DNA of 64,000 nt, from assembly GCA_022885665.1 (NCBI GenBank), contig JAGQDJ010000176.1, forward strand, positions 61,269-125,268. Direction: 5' to 3'. Shown in pieces: positions 24,901-38,930 of this stretch. The position numbers and the translations under genes were made by a program. Position 1 is the stretch's first letter. Every line of letters starts with the position of its first letter. This DNA comes from Triops longicaudatus. Its lineage: Eukaryota; Arthropoda; Branchiopoda; Notostraca; Triopsidae. A model generated the notes under the pieces. The model did no database searches, was not told the DNA's origin, and saw nothing but the letters and a program-made list of their open reading frames with translations.

Positions 24901-27900
24901 ATACGGGTCATTTCAAGCAAGAAATTCGAAAAATGGATAGAAGTACTGCGATCGTAAAGAAGGGAGAAATTAGGTCCAGTACTTGTGTATTCACTGTACG
25001 TACACTCGGGCCGTCTTTGAGACAACGTCGTTAAGTGGGGCGAAACTTTCATTTATAGCTTGAAAAGTTTAGCTAGACCTCGAAAATGACACGGAATCTA
25101 AGCTTTTCCTATATTTCGTAGTGGTACAAACATTTTTCCAGTCGCTCAAGGCTGTATTCTGCTATACATGCCAGTAGCACGCAAAAAGTTTTCAAGCCTT
25201 TGAGCCCAAAGTTGAACGACCAAATCCTATAATTCCATTGAGATTTCCAAGCCACATGTCAAAAGACTTCAGAGAGTACTGGCTGGTCGAGCTACACTTC
25301 TTGAAGAAATAAAGGAAAAGTAATTTCTGTCGTTTTCTTTCCATCTTCTTAGAGACCTCTCGTCCTCTTTGGCGTGTTTAAACTCTTTTTTTCTCTGAAA
25401 AGGGTAAGAATTACCTTCAAGTTTCCCTTTCAACCTTCAAAGCGTACTTACTAGAAATACTTCATAAAAGTCTCCATTATTACTGTAATATAGCAACAAT
25501 GAGCTGGCTTCATCGGCCAATCCCAAACTCATCACTTTTAAATTTGGGGTAAGCTGTGGGCAATATGCCGGTACTTCCACTTGGCTTTGCCTCGTAAACG
25601 TTCCCAAACGCTCCCAACAGATAGCTAAATAACGAATTTGGCTGCTGAATGAAGAATTCATTGTCCCGAGTCTGTGGCAGAAACTTCTTTGTAAGGCTGT
25701 TTAGCTTTTACGAAGGAATAACGAGAGTTGTACGAGTTTCACGTGATACGCTGGGCCAGTTAATTAATGCTAATCGGCAGCGAATTTCTACCATTCGCTT
25801 AAGTGCCGTCCGTAAGTTTCTTACATTCCTTCCAAAACGGAGGGAAAATCTACCTTTCACCCCTTTTAGTTCTTCTGGGTTCTCTCCGGTCCCGTAGCAA
25901 AAATAGCAATTTGCCCTTGAAGAAATTTTGTTGTTGCAGAAATTTGGAGTTCATCTTACTTTACGTTTTAACGAAAAGAGCTCTAAACGAAAAATTTTGA
26001 CGATAAAGGTTGGCAGGCAGATCGAATTAGGTCCAAATCCGTTTTGTGTTATCAAAAGAGCAGCCAGCTGAGGAAACTACTTTAGCCTGTAGAAAAGCTA
26101 ACTGGAAGCATGATACTTACAGTACAGTGCCCCAAAGCAACTGACATATTACTGCACGATACATGCAATCATAGGAAGTTGCGAAATGTAAGAAAAAAGC
26201 TGAAAAAAAAGCTCTACAAAATAACATCGCTTGGCGCAGTAACGAGACAAGCTATATGTCTCCCACTCGTCGCAGAAATCCGGTAGTCTCAAAAATCGCC
26301 AGACAGAAGAGAAACAGGTCAAGGAGTTCGAACACGGGAGTTTGAACGAAATAGGGCTCAATGCCCAGAAACTCAAATCGGAGACGGATATTCAAACCCT
26401 TAAAGTTGAAACAGGGGAAGAAATAGGACGTGTTGCGTGCCAGACCAGCATTACTGCGAAACTTGGAGAAGAAATAAATAAGGCTTAAATGAGACAAGGT
26501 AAGAAACAAACTGAATAAAGAGAAAGGGCGTATTTTACAATAAATTGCTGTCTAAAAAGTTTTTCTTGGAGGCGTATCGGAAACAGGAATATTTCAGGCC
26601 CATTTCTGAACTTTGATCGCATGCTGCTTACACTTGGCCGCCGCTGATGTATTTTCTGTAGAAATAACATTTCTCCTTAGCTTGAATGTGGAAATCTGAA
26701 GATCCCAATTTCCCAAAGTTCCTCTGTTGATAGAAATAGAAGACGATAGAAATGAAAATTATGCGCTAACACGCAGAAATCATTGGAACACAAGGAAATA
26801 AATTACTGGAAGCAAGAATAACCCTCAGATTTAGGGATCAAATGCAAACATGTGAAGCAAAACTTCGTCAAAATCACACAGCGAAAATGTTTAAGTAATT
26901 TTTCAAGGATTAAATGTTTATCCAGTACTCAAACGACCAAATTCTGCAACATAATCCCGTTTTGTGTCATTCAACCTCCTTGTAAATTAGCCTTGGATAA
27001 GATTGACATACACCTAACTAATTTCATAATAAAAAAAGCGGAAATATAGAAGAAAAAATTAGAACAAATTCCTCTTCAGTATTTTAGTGATAGATATACA
27101 CCTGAATCCGTACCTTTCTGTCATGGAGGGCTTCAGGTAAAACATTTTTACGGTCACATAACAGTTTTGTGTTATAAATTTCTTCAGGGTGGTGTAAAAT
27201 AGAAATTATTGTCCAGTGCTTGTCAAAACTGTAGCATTAGGTCCTTCTCTTGTTACATTCTTTATGCGAAAGAGCTTTAGTGTCAACGTGGTCATCGAAC
27301 GCGATTGATGTTGCAGTATGCAATGTGCGACGGAGAAATACGGAAAAAATATACAGTAATGACGCAAAAGTTTCAGTATGGTATAGAAGGCTATATTTAG
27401 CGATACAAGAATAGCCATCTAGTATAAATTTCTTCACGACATTTCATGTCTGCCTAAGAAATGTGCCCTGAGGGAGGCAGAAATACGAGTAGGGTATTGA
27501 AGATAAAGAAGTTTGGGAAAGTTAAGGATTCACCCTCCGGGTTGGGGAAAATAGGGAGGAATTTTTGTACAGATTTGGAAGGGAGAGGGGTGGAAGCTAA
27601 AAAGCGGCAGAAATACAATCTCTACCAAGTTTTTGCTGTCAGCATGTAAGCTGCGGACCTAATCATCCATCACGATTTCAACAATGACAAGAGGAAGCAT
27701 TCCCAGGCCCCTACTTATCACTTCCTTAGCTCGATAAGTCATCTCAAGTGGACTAAAACTTGCACTTCCACATTTGTCTCCCTCATCCTCCCTCCCTAAA
27801 CCCTCCTTACAGAAATTTCGTCGAGTGTTTGGAGATACTGTGTACTCGTATTTCTTCGGCACCCCAGTTGATGGGTACACAACTCTGAAGACAATAAAAT

Positions 27901-29167
27901 TGCTTAGGGTGAGTGCCTCAAGTTTTTATGTTAAACTTGATATTGCTCTTTTTGAAGAACTAACAGGAAAGTTCTGACGAAATATTCAGGACTGTGTAAA
28001 AATATGTTTCTATTTCTTAAAATTAAAAAAGTTACTCGAGATGTAATACTTTCTTAATATTTTGTCAATTGTGGTGACATTACTTCCCACACAGTCAGCA
28101 TAAGTGAATTTAAATTGCTAGAAATATTGAAAAAATGCCAAGTTTTTACTTCTAAAAATTCATTAAGCAGCTGAGTGTGTCATACACGTGTTTTTTAAGA
28201 GTTTTGTCCTATTACTTCGTAGTGTGTACTAAGCAGAAATGTAATTGCTAGTAGGACAATAAGAGAAATGGTACTTTGAAGTCATTATTTCTGCATTATC
28301 AGGTGCTCGTAAATTTTAGTGCGGTACTTATTGCAATTTCCAATATCTTTCAGTGCACTATCATTGGCCCGTTTCTGCGATATTTATTGGCGTATTTCTT
28401 TCCAAAGCTGCGATACATTTCATGTTTGTCTTAGCCTTAAATGAAGGACGAACGTTTTCTCTCCCAACTTTCTTATTTTTTATTGTTATCTAATTTGTCA
28501 TTGGGGTTCTTGATTACTCGGAGCTTTCCCGAGGGAATGGTTAGTCTATCCGTGTTACTTTTATCGTCCCTCTTAGTGATATATAACTTCAAAGGACACA
28601 TTTCTAGGCGTTGAAGGAATACTAGAGCATCGAGTATCTCTCAGGCCAATACTCCGAGCCCCTCGTGTAAGTCCATATACACGTCCAAATTTGACCAAGC
28701 TAGCTGACCATTGCGAAGGCAAAAGTACATCTTTGGTGGTCGAGCAACCAGCCATGTCGCAGTAATATTCTCAGCTTACGTTTATGTAATAATTTTTTGT
28801 CAAGCTTACATCAAACTCGGAATATTTGCGCCTTTCAGCTTCTTATTCCGCGAATACTATTGCTGTCAAAGTAATAAATTCAGCCTTCTAGTCCCCAACA
28901 TTTCTTCAAGGAAAGCATTCTGACCTTCTTTTTGGCCTAATTCTGCACACAGCATTTTGTGGGAGCTTAAGGGGGCGTGACTAACTGGATCCTGCCTGGC
29001 ATATTTACTCGGCACTGGAGAAGCGAGGGAGAAATGAAATTCCGGATGTGTCACCGCTACCCTACAAGCGATGTTGCTGCTTTTATACATTTTTGTGACT
29101 TATCTTATTCTAGATTATTTTTCGGAGGAAAATCCTGCTCTAAGAGGCATCGAAACATGGAAAATTA
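21932..29167. other. Non-coding stretch, no gene recognised
   Basis: No supported exon. Short open frames on both strands do not match a family I know and have no matching splice sites. Eight copies of GCAGAAAT or its complement lie between 24399 and 28294, seven of them reading GCAGAAAT on the + strand. No RNA gene or transposon terminus was recognised. Confidence 0.5.
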
Positions 29168-29320
29168 ACTCGGTATATCCGAAGTTCGTTTTATCAGAAG
29201 ATTTTTAGGTATATTTAAATAGCCCGGAACCAATTAATGCGTCTACAAAAACCGAAATTCTGTTATTAAAGGGTTCGTTGTAACGAAATTTTTCTTGATG
29301 TATTAAGCTTCTAATTTTTA
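29168..29320. mobile_element. Probable pogo/Tigger-like transposon fragment
   Basis: The words CGGTATATCCGAAGTTCG and, about 100 bp later, GGTTCGTTGTAACGAAATTT resemble the sub-terminal sequence of pogo/Tigger MITEs, and of the better-preserved element at 7535-7858. I could not find paired CAGT-type inverted termini, so the ends are uncertain and this is likely an internal fragment. Confidence 0.45.
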
Positions 29321-29429
29321 ATTGAAGCATAATTTGGCAAAGAGATATCCGTTCCCGTACATGTAATTAACATGTATTGCCATGGAAAGAGAAGTTCACC
29401 CTTGTGATGTCTATTAAGATAAGCTAGTT

Positions 29430-30490
29430 TATTGACCGGGGTTAAAACAGATGTTAAAATTAATTTCGACCATTTGGCAGTCCAATAGACACTTAATAGT
29501 ACTGAAACGGAGTAAAATAAATCTGCGGTGAAATTAGATTACCGTACTTGCTAACCCTAAGTACATACCCGGGTTCGATTAATGTGAATGTGAGTTAACT
29601 TACTTAAAGTATATTTATTAAACCGGGTTGAATAATCATGCGTATGAGAGCTTCTCTAGGTTAGGTAAACTACTGTTAGTTAACCTGGGTTTTCAAACCT
29701 GGTTTAGGTCAATATAAACATGGGTTACTTCAATTTAAGCATCTTTTCCAAGTCGGGCATCATGAATCAATCGTGTATCATGAAAATGCTTTGGAAGTCT
29801 AGGTAAGGTGTAATTAGTGAACTTGATTCTTAACCCGTGTTAGACCTGTGTGAACGTGGGTTAATGTTAAATTAAGTCGTGCTAGTCATAATGCTAGCTA
29901 GCACCATTTTGATTCTATGCGAGACCTTTCATTTCGGCGTTAGACGCGTCTCGCGTGGGGGTGGGGTTAAGCGTAATGTCAACAAAGCCAATATTTATGA
30001 TAAATAAGCAACTCAGTTTCTTGAAATATATGATGTATTGAAATATCTATTTCTAGGTGAAAAAGTTTCTGCCACCCAAGCGATTTTTAACGTGATTAGT
30101 GTTTTAATTTTTTTTTAATTTCGTGAATTTCTTTATGCTTCTTTGGCTTTCCTTTTGAATTAAGTGGCATTTTGCACTAAGCCAGCTTGCTATTTCGCAT
30201 GGTTTTAGTCTATTTTGGTGTGACTGTTCCTTTACTTCGCGTCTGTGAATACAATGCACATGTTAGTTAATCTAACTCTGAAGTCAGGTTTGGTCAGTGT
30301 GAACGTAGATTAATCGTTAACTGGATTCAGTATGAAGCTACAATCTTCACACAACGGGAGAAACCATTTTGAAGCAAACATAAAGAATATTCGATAACTT
30401 ATTTCTTAACCCTACTGTTAACCCAGTTTATGTTAGTATGAACGCAGATTAACGCTAACCCGGGTTAATTTGAATGGCCGACTCCCAGTT
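29430..30490. repeat. Field of degenerate repeats around TGTGAACGTGGGTTAA and AACCCGGGTT
   Basis: Variants of one composite unit recur six or more times: a palindromic AACCYGGGTT box, a spacer, then a box like GTGTGAACGTGGGTTAA. Examples lie near 29571, 29690, 29830, 30280 and 30418-30470. Copies differ by point changes and have unequal spacing. No open frame runs through them. This looks like a decayed satellite or a cluster of old inverted-repeat elements. Confidence 0.6.
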
Positions 30491-31969
30491 TAAAGATTAT
30501 AGAATTTTTTTTATGCCAGATACAAAATTTGATTAATTTACCTGTGTCTTAGCCCAATTGGCTACCTATGATTCTTTATTTATCTCCTCGTTGATATCTG
30601 CAAAGTAAGGCAAGTAAAAGCTTAATGTAGCGTAGTTTTTTACCAGAAAAAAGAATTGGTATTAATATCTCAAGTTAATTAAGGTTATTAGGTTTCTGTC
30701 TCTTCTGTGACATATTAAAAGGCTCGTAGAAGGGCGAAATTGTAGGGGTAGCGAACGTAGCAGATAGGGCAAAGCCAGTTGGGAGTGTCATCAATAAACC
30801 ATTCGTCACACGCCTGACGTAGTAATCGTATTAAAGCAAGAAGATTGCACTTAATTTAGTTCCATTCCCAATACCATTGACCTCGCGATAAAGACTACAA
30901 GAAGAAAAGATATTCGAGGAATATTTTTTTCTTCCATCAGCAAAGCGGATGTTCCACGCTTTTAGCACCTCTCAATCCTTGGATTCCTTAATTGCTAGTA
31001 ATTTGTGCATGGGCAGCCCAGTCGCCTCTTGAAGCGGAAGAAAGGGAATGCCGAACAGCAGCTAGCTTAACGGGCAGAAATAAGAGGCAATAATCGTTCA
31101 TGGGGGGCGTTGGCGGGGTAGGAAGTTAAAAGGGTTGCGAGAAGTACAGTATCGGCTTTATAGAACGTTCTTGAGCTGCGCTGCACTTTGGCTTCTGAAC
31201 CCGAAGAGATGCTCCATTCTTGCTTTTTTACATTTTTCATTCACAAGGACCGCAAATTTTTTCTGTGAAAATTTGAGTGCTGTTTGTTGAAAGGAGAAAA
31301 AGAAATTGTCATTGTCTGCTAGCAGAGAAAAAATCTGGGAACTCAAAACAGTGAATAAAGGGAAATTACTACAATTCGAACTTCATTTTTTAAGTTTTTA
31401 TTATTTTTGTCGAAACTTTATTTTTGCTAGTTTTTAAATTTTATTTTAGAAATTTTGTACGATTTTTTTCGTAATTACTGCATAATTACTGAAAGGCTGT
31501 AAAAAGTATTTGATTCAACACCCAGAATTAACGAGTCTGGATCTGTGAGCGTTCAGTGGTAATTTTAGTGTTGGGAAATTATTGAGCCTGTGACGTGAAC
31601 AGTGTGCGTTGTTTTGGTACCATAAAGCTTGGTAATCGATTTGGAGTACTTGTAACAGAATAGAGTGTGGAATGTATATTGAGAAAAGGTTGGCAAAAGT
31701 ACAGGCCTCAGTTGTGAAAGTTCTGATCGACTTCGAGTGTGGGGTTAAGCATCGCATTAAGTGGCGCTGTTATACACCTGCGTTGCGGAATACACGCCAC
31801 GCCTGTTACGAGCTACTAGGAAGAAATAATGTCCCGGTACTTAGCTGGGGAAATGCTGTATTTCTCTGGGTTTTCAAGCTTTTTATAGTGGATTCTGGAC
31901 GCTGTGGTTTTAATAACTTCACTTTTAACTGATCGCATGAAGTCTTGAAAACTTTTTTTGGTAATTCAC

Positions 31970-32026
31970 TTCCATCTACCAACTGATAGATGGAAGGTAC
32001 CCGAGATAGATGGAACGGTACCCGAG
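31970..32026. repeat. Small tandem repeat with hairpin
   Basis: GATAGATGGAAGGTACCCGA at 31985 is followed directly by a second copy with one inserted C at 32005-32026. TTCCATCTA at 31970-31978 pairs with TAGATGGAA at 31987-31995. Confidence 0.8.
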
Positions 32027-33292
32027 TTGCGTAAATTCGGGTATCTTCCAAAATAAACTCCGTTACGTACTAGGTTGTAGAAAATTTCCCACGATATTTA
32101 AAATCAAGAATCGTTGTGCATAAATATCAGTGTTTTTTGGTACAAGGAAATGGAAATCCTTACTATGTACGTTTATTTGCTTTCACTTCTCATATACCGG
32201 AGTGAACTCAAATTCGAAGTGCTCTTAATTCAAAAATTGTTGTGCAGAAATATTGTTCCAGTTCCAGTCAGATACGATATGATAATCTAGAAGGTCCGCG
32301 ACTCATAAATTTTCTTTAAAAAATTACAACACTGGATTTTTAAGTAGCAATTCAATGTATTTTTGATTAATAATTCCATTGATATTCGACCGCACAGAAT
32401 TTTTTTCATGAAGTTCTTGTAAGGTTTTCTAGCCAGATACTATGTTTGGCGCCTTTTGTCTTCAGAAGAGCTTATTAAATCATTAGTCACGCTGTAATAA
32501 ATAACTTCGTTATCCCTATTCCGTCAGTTTTGATAAACGACTTGTCGCGTTTTCGATTTAACCCATTTATATCTCTTAATTATCCTAATATCCAGTCTCA
32601 AGTTATTACAAGTTGGTCCCCTCTAACGGTTGCGGACGATGACACGCGAAACGAGGCAAACATCTTGCCGCGTGTCATTTTTGCTTATTCGCACGTCGAT
32701 AAATTCCTCGGGGCAAGAAATCTTAGCCAAGTTTGTCCAGGAGGCGTGGTTCACTTGCTGTAACGAGCTCCTTTACTGACAAGTACAAGGAACACGATAC
32801 ATGTCTTGTCACCAAAGTACTGCGCAAGTGATGAAACAGAAATTAATTCTCTTCGCTCCGACAAAAAATAGTCCATCAATAAGTCGAGGAGCATAATTAT
32901 CCTAGGAGTGAAGAACCTCTCTCCATCCCTTCAGGTTAATTTTGCTTTCTTTCTACCCTTCGTACCTTCTTTCCGTATTGAATTTCTGTTTTTCTGGAGG
33001 AAAAAAGCCTGAGTAAGCGCCAGGTGACACGAGTGAAAAGCTTTTTTTTCTTATCTATCCTTGCTTCGTCTTTTCCTTCCGCTTCTTCGTGTTCTACTTG
33101 ATACTTTGCTCTCTAACACGAAAGCTTCTTCGTACCAGAACTTTTTTGTATAAGGCTTGTATTACCTTAGCTGTTACTTTATACATGACAAGGTGTCATG
33201 CCATGCTGGGGTTTCTCGGGGGTGAACTGCGGGGATGTTCCAATGCAGAGAAGTGGAAGGAGACCTTGTACCATGTGGTTAATTTTCGAGCC

Positions 33293-33310
33293 ATATATAT
33301 ATATATATAT
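33293..33310. repeat. (AT)9 microsatellite
   Basis: Nine uninterrupted AT units. Confidence 0.85.
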
Positions 33311-36300
33311 TGAGCAGTACATTATTACGCTGTGCATGTGATACGTGGAAACTCAAATAGTTCCTAGAATTTGTCTTTCTTTTCAATTATTTTTTTCTTT
33401 TTATTTAAAAAGCATTAAAAAGGACTGCAAGCGCATAAGAACGTGTGCTTCCTTCCAGAACTTTGCAACAAAGGCGTAAAATTATGTAAAATATTAGAAG
33501 GCGTGCTTAAATTGCTTTGGAGTGGAAAATTCTCAACAAGTTCTCGAGCGAAAGTTGGATAATTTGAGGGGGTGAGAAAGTTAGGGCTCTGAAGACATGA
33601 AAGCCTGTCAACAGGTCTTTTATATTAGCAGGAAAGATTGTGATTGAAACTTCTGCAAGTTGTAATCAAAACTTTTAGAGGGTTCTATTGAGTAAGTACT
33701 TAGTAATAAGTAAGTAAGCTCAAGTGAGAGATTCCTCACTTGCTTTTATGGGAATCATTGACTACGGTATAGTCGCGTAAAAAGCTGTAGACACACAATT
33801 TTAATGATTTAGCAGGTAAACTTCCGCTAAAGCTGGTATAAGATTTCTTAAGTCGCACCAAAACTGTTCCAATAATTCCACTCATTATTCAAGGAAGACA
33901 CTGAATTTTTCCCACAAATCACTAGAAGTTCTATCCTATTCTTATAAAACTAGCGTAAATTTCTTCTAAGAAATCAAAACTGACTTATGAAATTCTTCTT
34001 AAAATCCAAATTGTCTTCATAAAAAGTCTCTGTTCACTGTTGTTCCTGTTGCTCTGATAGAAGGTCCGTGTTCTGATACTTGAGAAATAACCCGTTAAAT
34101 AATGTATCATTATTAAAACCTCGGAAACTTAATTATAATAACTCTAATAATTTCAGAACGACGAGCAAATAAAAAAAAATACCACGTGATTAGCTAAACT
34201 AGCGTTGGAAAGTTGGTTAACGCACCATCTCGTAACTTACGGAAGAACTTATTGTACAAAATCTTGTAAATTCACTGAAATTCTTTAAAATTGTCTATAA
34301 ATCACTTCCAAAAATCGTCTTATTATAGCGACACTAACTATGTGGCGGAATAGCTGAGTGAATATGAAATTACTGTTGGAGCATCAAAGAATATGTCCTG
34401 CTAAATGAAACATTTCCACAAATATTGCATAAACTGCTGAAAAGCCACATGTTTAGCGAAGCTAATGACTGAAGCCTCATAGGTATGTCATCTTTTAGTG
34501 CTGCTTCCAACATTCGAACAAAATCTCCGTTTCAATTGAATTATTTCATTCAATGATTCATTTTAATTTAACTAAATAATTTGCTTCTGATAGAATTATT
34601 TCATTCGTTAAGGTTACCAGTAGTCTGGTGAGCGTTGTGCAGTAATTTATTTCAGTATTTCACTGGCTGATGAGTAATTTAATATTTATTTATTTTAAGT
34701 GATAGTATGTGGTATTGAAAGAAATGATTGTAACAGTGAAACACAGTTAATTTCTCACACATTCGTTGGTATGAGTCATTTTAATCAGTTCAGGATTTTT
34801 CCAGTAAAATATCTGCAAATCTTTTACTTTCTGGCAAATGGGCTTCACGGTATATGTAGCACGTGTGTGGAAGTAGAGCCCGGTACATGAGTCTGACAAG
34901 CCAGCTTAGTGTTCCACGGCCACAAGAGGCTTGGGGTGAAGTGTTGAACTATGTTGCTGTTCAAAAGTCTAAATATTTAAGTGCACACTCTTGTTGGTAA
35001 CACAAACTTTTCGGTGGCGTCCTCTTCAAATGCTACTTTTGGCGGTAAAGGCGTCACCGTTGGGTAGGAAGGGTGGCAAATGGTGTCGGATGTAACTCTC
35101 TGGAGATCTATAAAGCAACGCTTCGGTTGGCCGATACGGAAGACGGAAAGATGAGACATCTTTACGTGACTCTCCCACTCAAAGTCCCATTTGTTCAGTA
35201 ACAACGGACAGTCGTCCAGTCCGGGTTGTCTGCTGCTTCTGTTCACTCATGTCGCTTGTAATAACACGAAATCGTTTCAGGAGTTTGGCTGCCCCAAGCA
35301 TTCCATCTCTTCAACAACGGTTTTCAATATCTCTTCCCTCAATCTACCCTTTTTGCTGCAACAATAACTTTTACCCAGGAATACACTGACAACAAATAAA
35401 TTTCATACAACCCACCCTTTAACGCAATACGCATTTTTTCTTGGGTAATTCGTTCCCAAATTGTTAGATGCCGTAGCACAATTGCGTATTACTGCCCAGG
35501 CAACGCGAGGAAGAATTTGGAACGTAATAGTAACGTTACTGCGTTCAAAAATAGGCAAGGAAATCGATAATGCAAAAATTAAGCACTGTCACGACATTTT
35601 TTTGTATTTTGGATATTTTTATGATTTTTTGTGTGTAGATAGGGTGGAGAAGGGATGGAGGAGGGTGAGAAAGGAAGGTTGGCCCAAGTGTCATTTGCTG
35701 TGCACTGTTGGTGGAAGTTTATGACCCAAGAGCAAACGTAATTCCCTTGGTCTGAAATTATGCACTGACTTACGACTCCATAAACGTCATGCTCCTTTGC
35801 AGAAATAGCGAAAAACTAGCAAAGGGGGTGTCGTAAAGTTTGAGGGTGAAGGGGTTCGTTTGGGTGACCGTATACACTTTCGCGTTGTAAGTCGCGTCAC
35901 ACGACTAATTCCCTTGTTTGCTTACGTCAGCCAGGTACAGTGCACAAAAGAAACTTTTATGAATCAATTTCGAACCAGAAAATTTCTACCCTCAAGATCT
36001 TGCATTTAACGAAGTTTACTTTAAACTAAACTTAGTGGTACTGGTACTGGCACAGGTAAGCGTAATAAACTTTGTTAGAAACAAATTGATACGACTTAAA
36101 CACGCAAGTTGCGCCTCTGAGCTGAAAACTAAAATCTGAAGATTGTAGACGCACAGAATTGATGGACTATGGGGAAAACGTAGAATAAAACCGAACATTT
36201 CACACAAACACCCGGAAACTGCGAGAAATCTAGATCATAACGGAGTTCTAGAAGATTTACAGGATTTTGTAGAAGAAGTTAATGTGTAAGCTACGGAGAT

Positions 36301-38862
36301 GGCACGCTCATCAGCCTTCTGGCGCTAGTTTAGCTTACCGCGTGGTATTGTTTCGGCTTGCTCATCATTTCAGACCGATGTTTAGACTGATTGCACTTAC
36401 GTTTGTGAGCTTTTCATACAGATATCACATTTCAAATGCTATTTAATTAGGTATTAAAATAATATTTTTAGAATGTATCATAGTGATTGCAGAACACCTT
36501 CAGAAAGCATTTTATAGAAGTGTTGCAATTTCACTTTAAAAAATTTTCAATGTAAAGGTGGAAGTAATTCCTTTTAACCTTTGTCTTTTCACTAAAACTA
36601 TTTTTTAAGTACTCCTCCAACGCAGAAAGTGTAATTCGAATTCTTATTTCTTTATCAATTCTTTTAAAAATCTCTTTGATTTATCACCACTTTCATTTTT
36701 TTTATTTCTTGACACTGTGGGATAGGCGACTACACTGCCCAGTAGGAATTCTTCTTGTGGTGACCTTCAAAGTAAACGCCCCAATTTTCCGGCCTTCACT
36801 ATATTTTTCTCTACATTTTGACATTTCTTCAAATCGTTTCCCTTCATGAACGCTGTGTCACAGCTTTTCATCCCTAGCATTGATCCCGAGAAGTACTTTA
36901 TAGCGTATTGTTGTACTGTAATGCTGAAAACGCTTCGTTTTGGTATATTTCTCTTTACATGACATTTTTCTCCCTTTTAAAGCATTTTTTTTTACCTCTT
37001 GGGGAGTCAAGAATCGATGCCAGGACATCAGCGAGCGTCCACTTTTGGGACGCTGCTCCTTGTTGTAAGAACCCTCCTTGGGGGGTGAGAGGGAGTTGAA
37101 GTATTGGAGGATGGTAGGCGAAAGATGGGTAGGTGGTTGAAGAGACTCGCTCCGAAAGAGGACGCTGTAAGCTGTTTTTTGTTATATTATTTGGCGCTTC
37201 TTTATCTGGGCTCCGGGTGAGCCAAAATCTTTGAAGAGCACGAAGAGCATGTGATGGGAGATGGTTATCTTCTTTTTGCTTATCCTTCGCCCTTGGTCTT
37301 GTTGGAAAGATTTTTTTAGGGGGTGAGTAAAGTGAAGTGCTTTTTTTAAATAAGAAGAAAAAAAAAGGAACAATGGAAGCAAGTGGGAATGATTATGTTT
37401 GGTACGGATGTGTTTGTATAAATTGAGACATTTCATGCATGGTGGTTTGAGATGGGAAGTAATTGGTGAGGAAAAAAGGAGGAGGAGCAGATTTGTGATG
37501 CTTTGTTGACAGAAAAGCAGAAACGTGGCGTGCATTGTGCTCATCGTTTTTTTTTTTTCGGAATGCTGCTGCGATACGTTGTGAGTTTTGGTTTCATTTG
37601 GAGGGGCAGGAAGAAGGTATTTTAGTTTCCCGAGGACAGAAACCTTTTAACGAAGAGCAATTTTTGTCCTTTGTAGCGCACGCAAGGTTAGAGTTACAAT
37701 TAATTAACGACCGTCCAAAAAAGGAATGAAAAACAGGACACATGGAATAAGTCCGGTCGTAGATTTTTCTTGCCCTTGGCTAGCAAAGGAATGAGAACAG
37801 GAAATACAGTAGAAAGCCAAAGGTGTCAAGTAACTTGAACCGAGAACAGTTACATAATACATTTTTTATACAACAAGATGAATTTTTCAGAAAGAAATTT
37901 TTGCTTCTGAGGGCATTTTTTTTTCTTTATTATGCTAACAGATTTTGTAAGAGATAAAGTTGCACGGTTATACTGCTGGAAGTGCCACTGATGATGACTG
38001 CAACGTGATAGGCTTTTAGAGGTTTCCAGGGTCTCTATAGCAGAAATGCCGATGTTCCACTCTAATGATGCCTCTAGTGAAATAATGTTTGGAATACACC
38101 GCATAAACAATATCAAAACTTGCACTGTGTTCTTCACACTTGAACTACGCTTTAAGTATAATCTCGTGAAAAGACATTCGAAGCTTTCTTCGTTGAGAAT
38201 ATATTATAAAGTTGTAACTACCAAAAGACTTTGGAGCAGTTGTGAATTTTCGCGTTTATTCACCAAACGTGGATGCACGCAACATTCATTGTCAGAACAT
38301 TCATCGTCAGTAATTATAGCTGTTCCATGCCTTAATTGTTGGATCATTACGGTGATCGTTTCATGGAACACGGAATTCGTTGTTACCTGTGAAGAATATT
38401 GCGTGCCTTGTAATCGGACCCTGATTTTCCACGGCAAAATTTAGGAATTTTAAAACTTCATCGCAAGGATTATCACAATTGTTCTGCAGATTGAAAAATG
38501 TATTCTTAGTCGAAGTTGTTTTCTTCCGAAATACCGTTGGAATGGCACTGAAAAATCATCTTTCCTTTTTATCGAAAGTCGGTATTTTTTGTCAAATATT
38601 ATTGGCAACTCTCGCAATATCACCACACTTGTTTGTTATAAAGTATTTTCGTTAGTAAAATTCTGCAAGTGGGATGAGCCTTTTGGCACGGTATTGTGTA
38701 CAAATTCAAAGTCGTGTTGAAAGTCTTTGAAGACAAATAAGAACAGCTCTTCTTGCTCGTGACATTTTCGCAATAACTATTACGGTACGGAATGCAACAA
38801 TTTTAAGTGAATGACACTGACAAATTTTGCAACTTTCGAAGCCGAATCGTGCGTTAACTATG

Positions 38863-38930
38863 AGCTGTTAACTTAACAATTTAATTGTTAAATTAGCTGT
38901 TAAATTTAGCTGTTAAATTAACTTAAAATT
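38863..38930. repeat. AGCTGTTAAATT repeat
   Basis: The word GCTGTTAA(C/A)TT occurs three times within 68 bp, mixed with TTAATTGTTAAATT variants that are partly self-complementary. Confidence 0.7.

Noticed and set aside
29565..29590. GGGTTCGATT, resembling a tRNA B box
   Set aside because: No acceptor stem, A box or cloverleaf around it. It belongs to the degenerate repeat field.
37182..37544. Minus-strand open frame of 120 codons
   Set aside because: Low-complexity, rich in L/F/S/H from T-rich and A-rich sequence, with no domain and no splice context. Compatible with chance.
38046..38444. Plus-strand open frame of 132 codons with several cysteines
   Set aside because: No family resemblance, and a competing 77-codon minus-strand frame covers much of the same bases. 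Not strong enough to call a gene.
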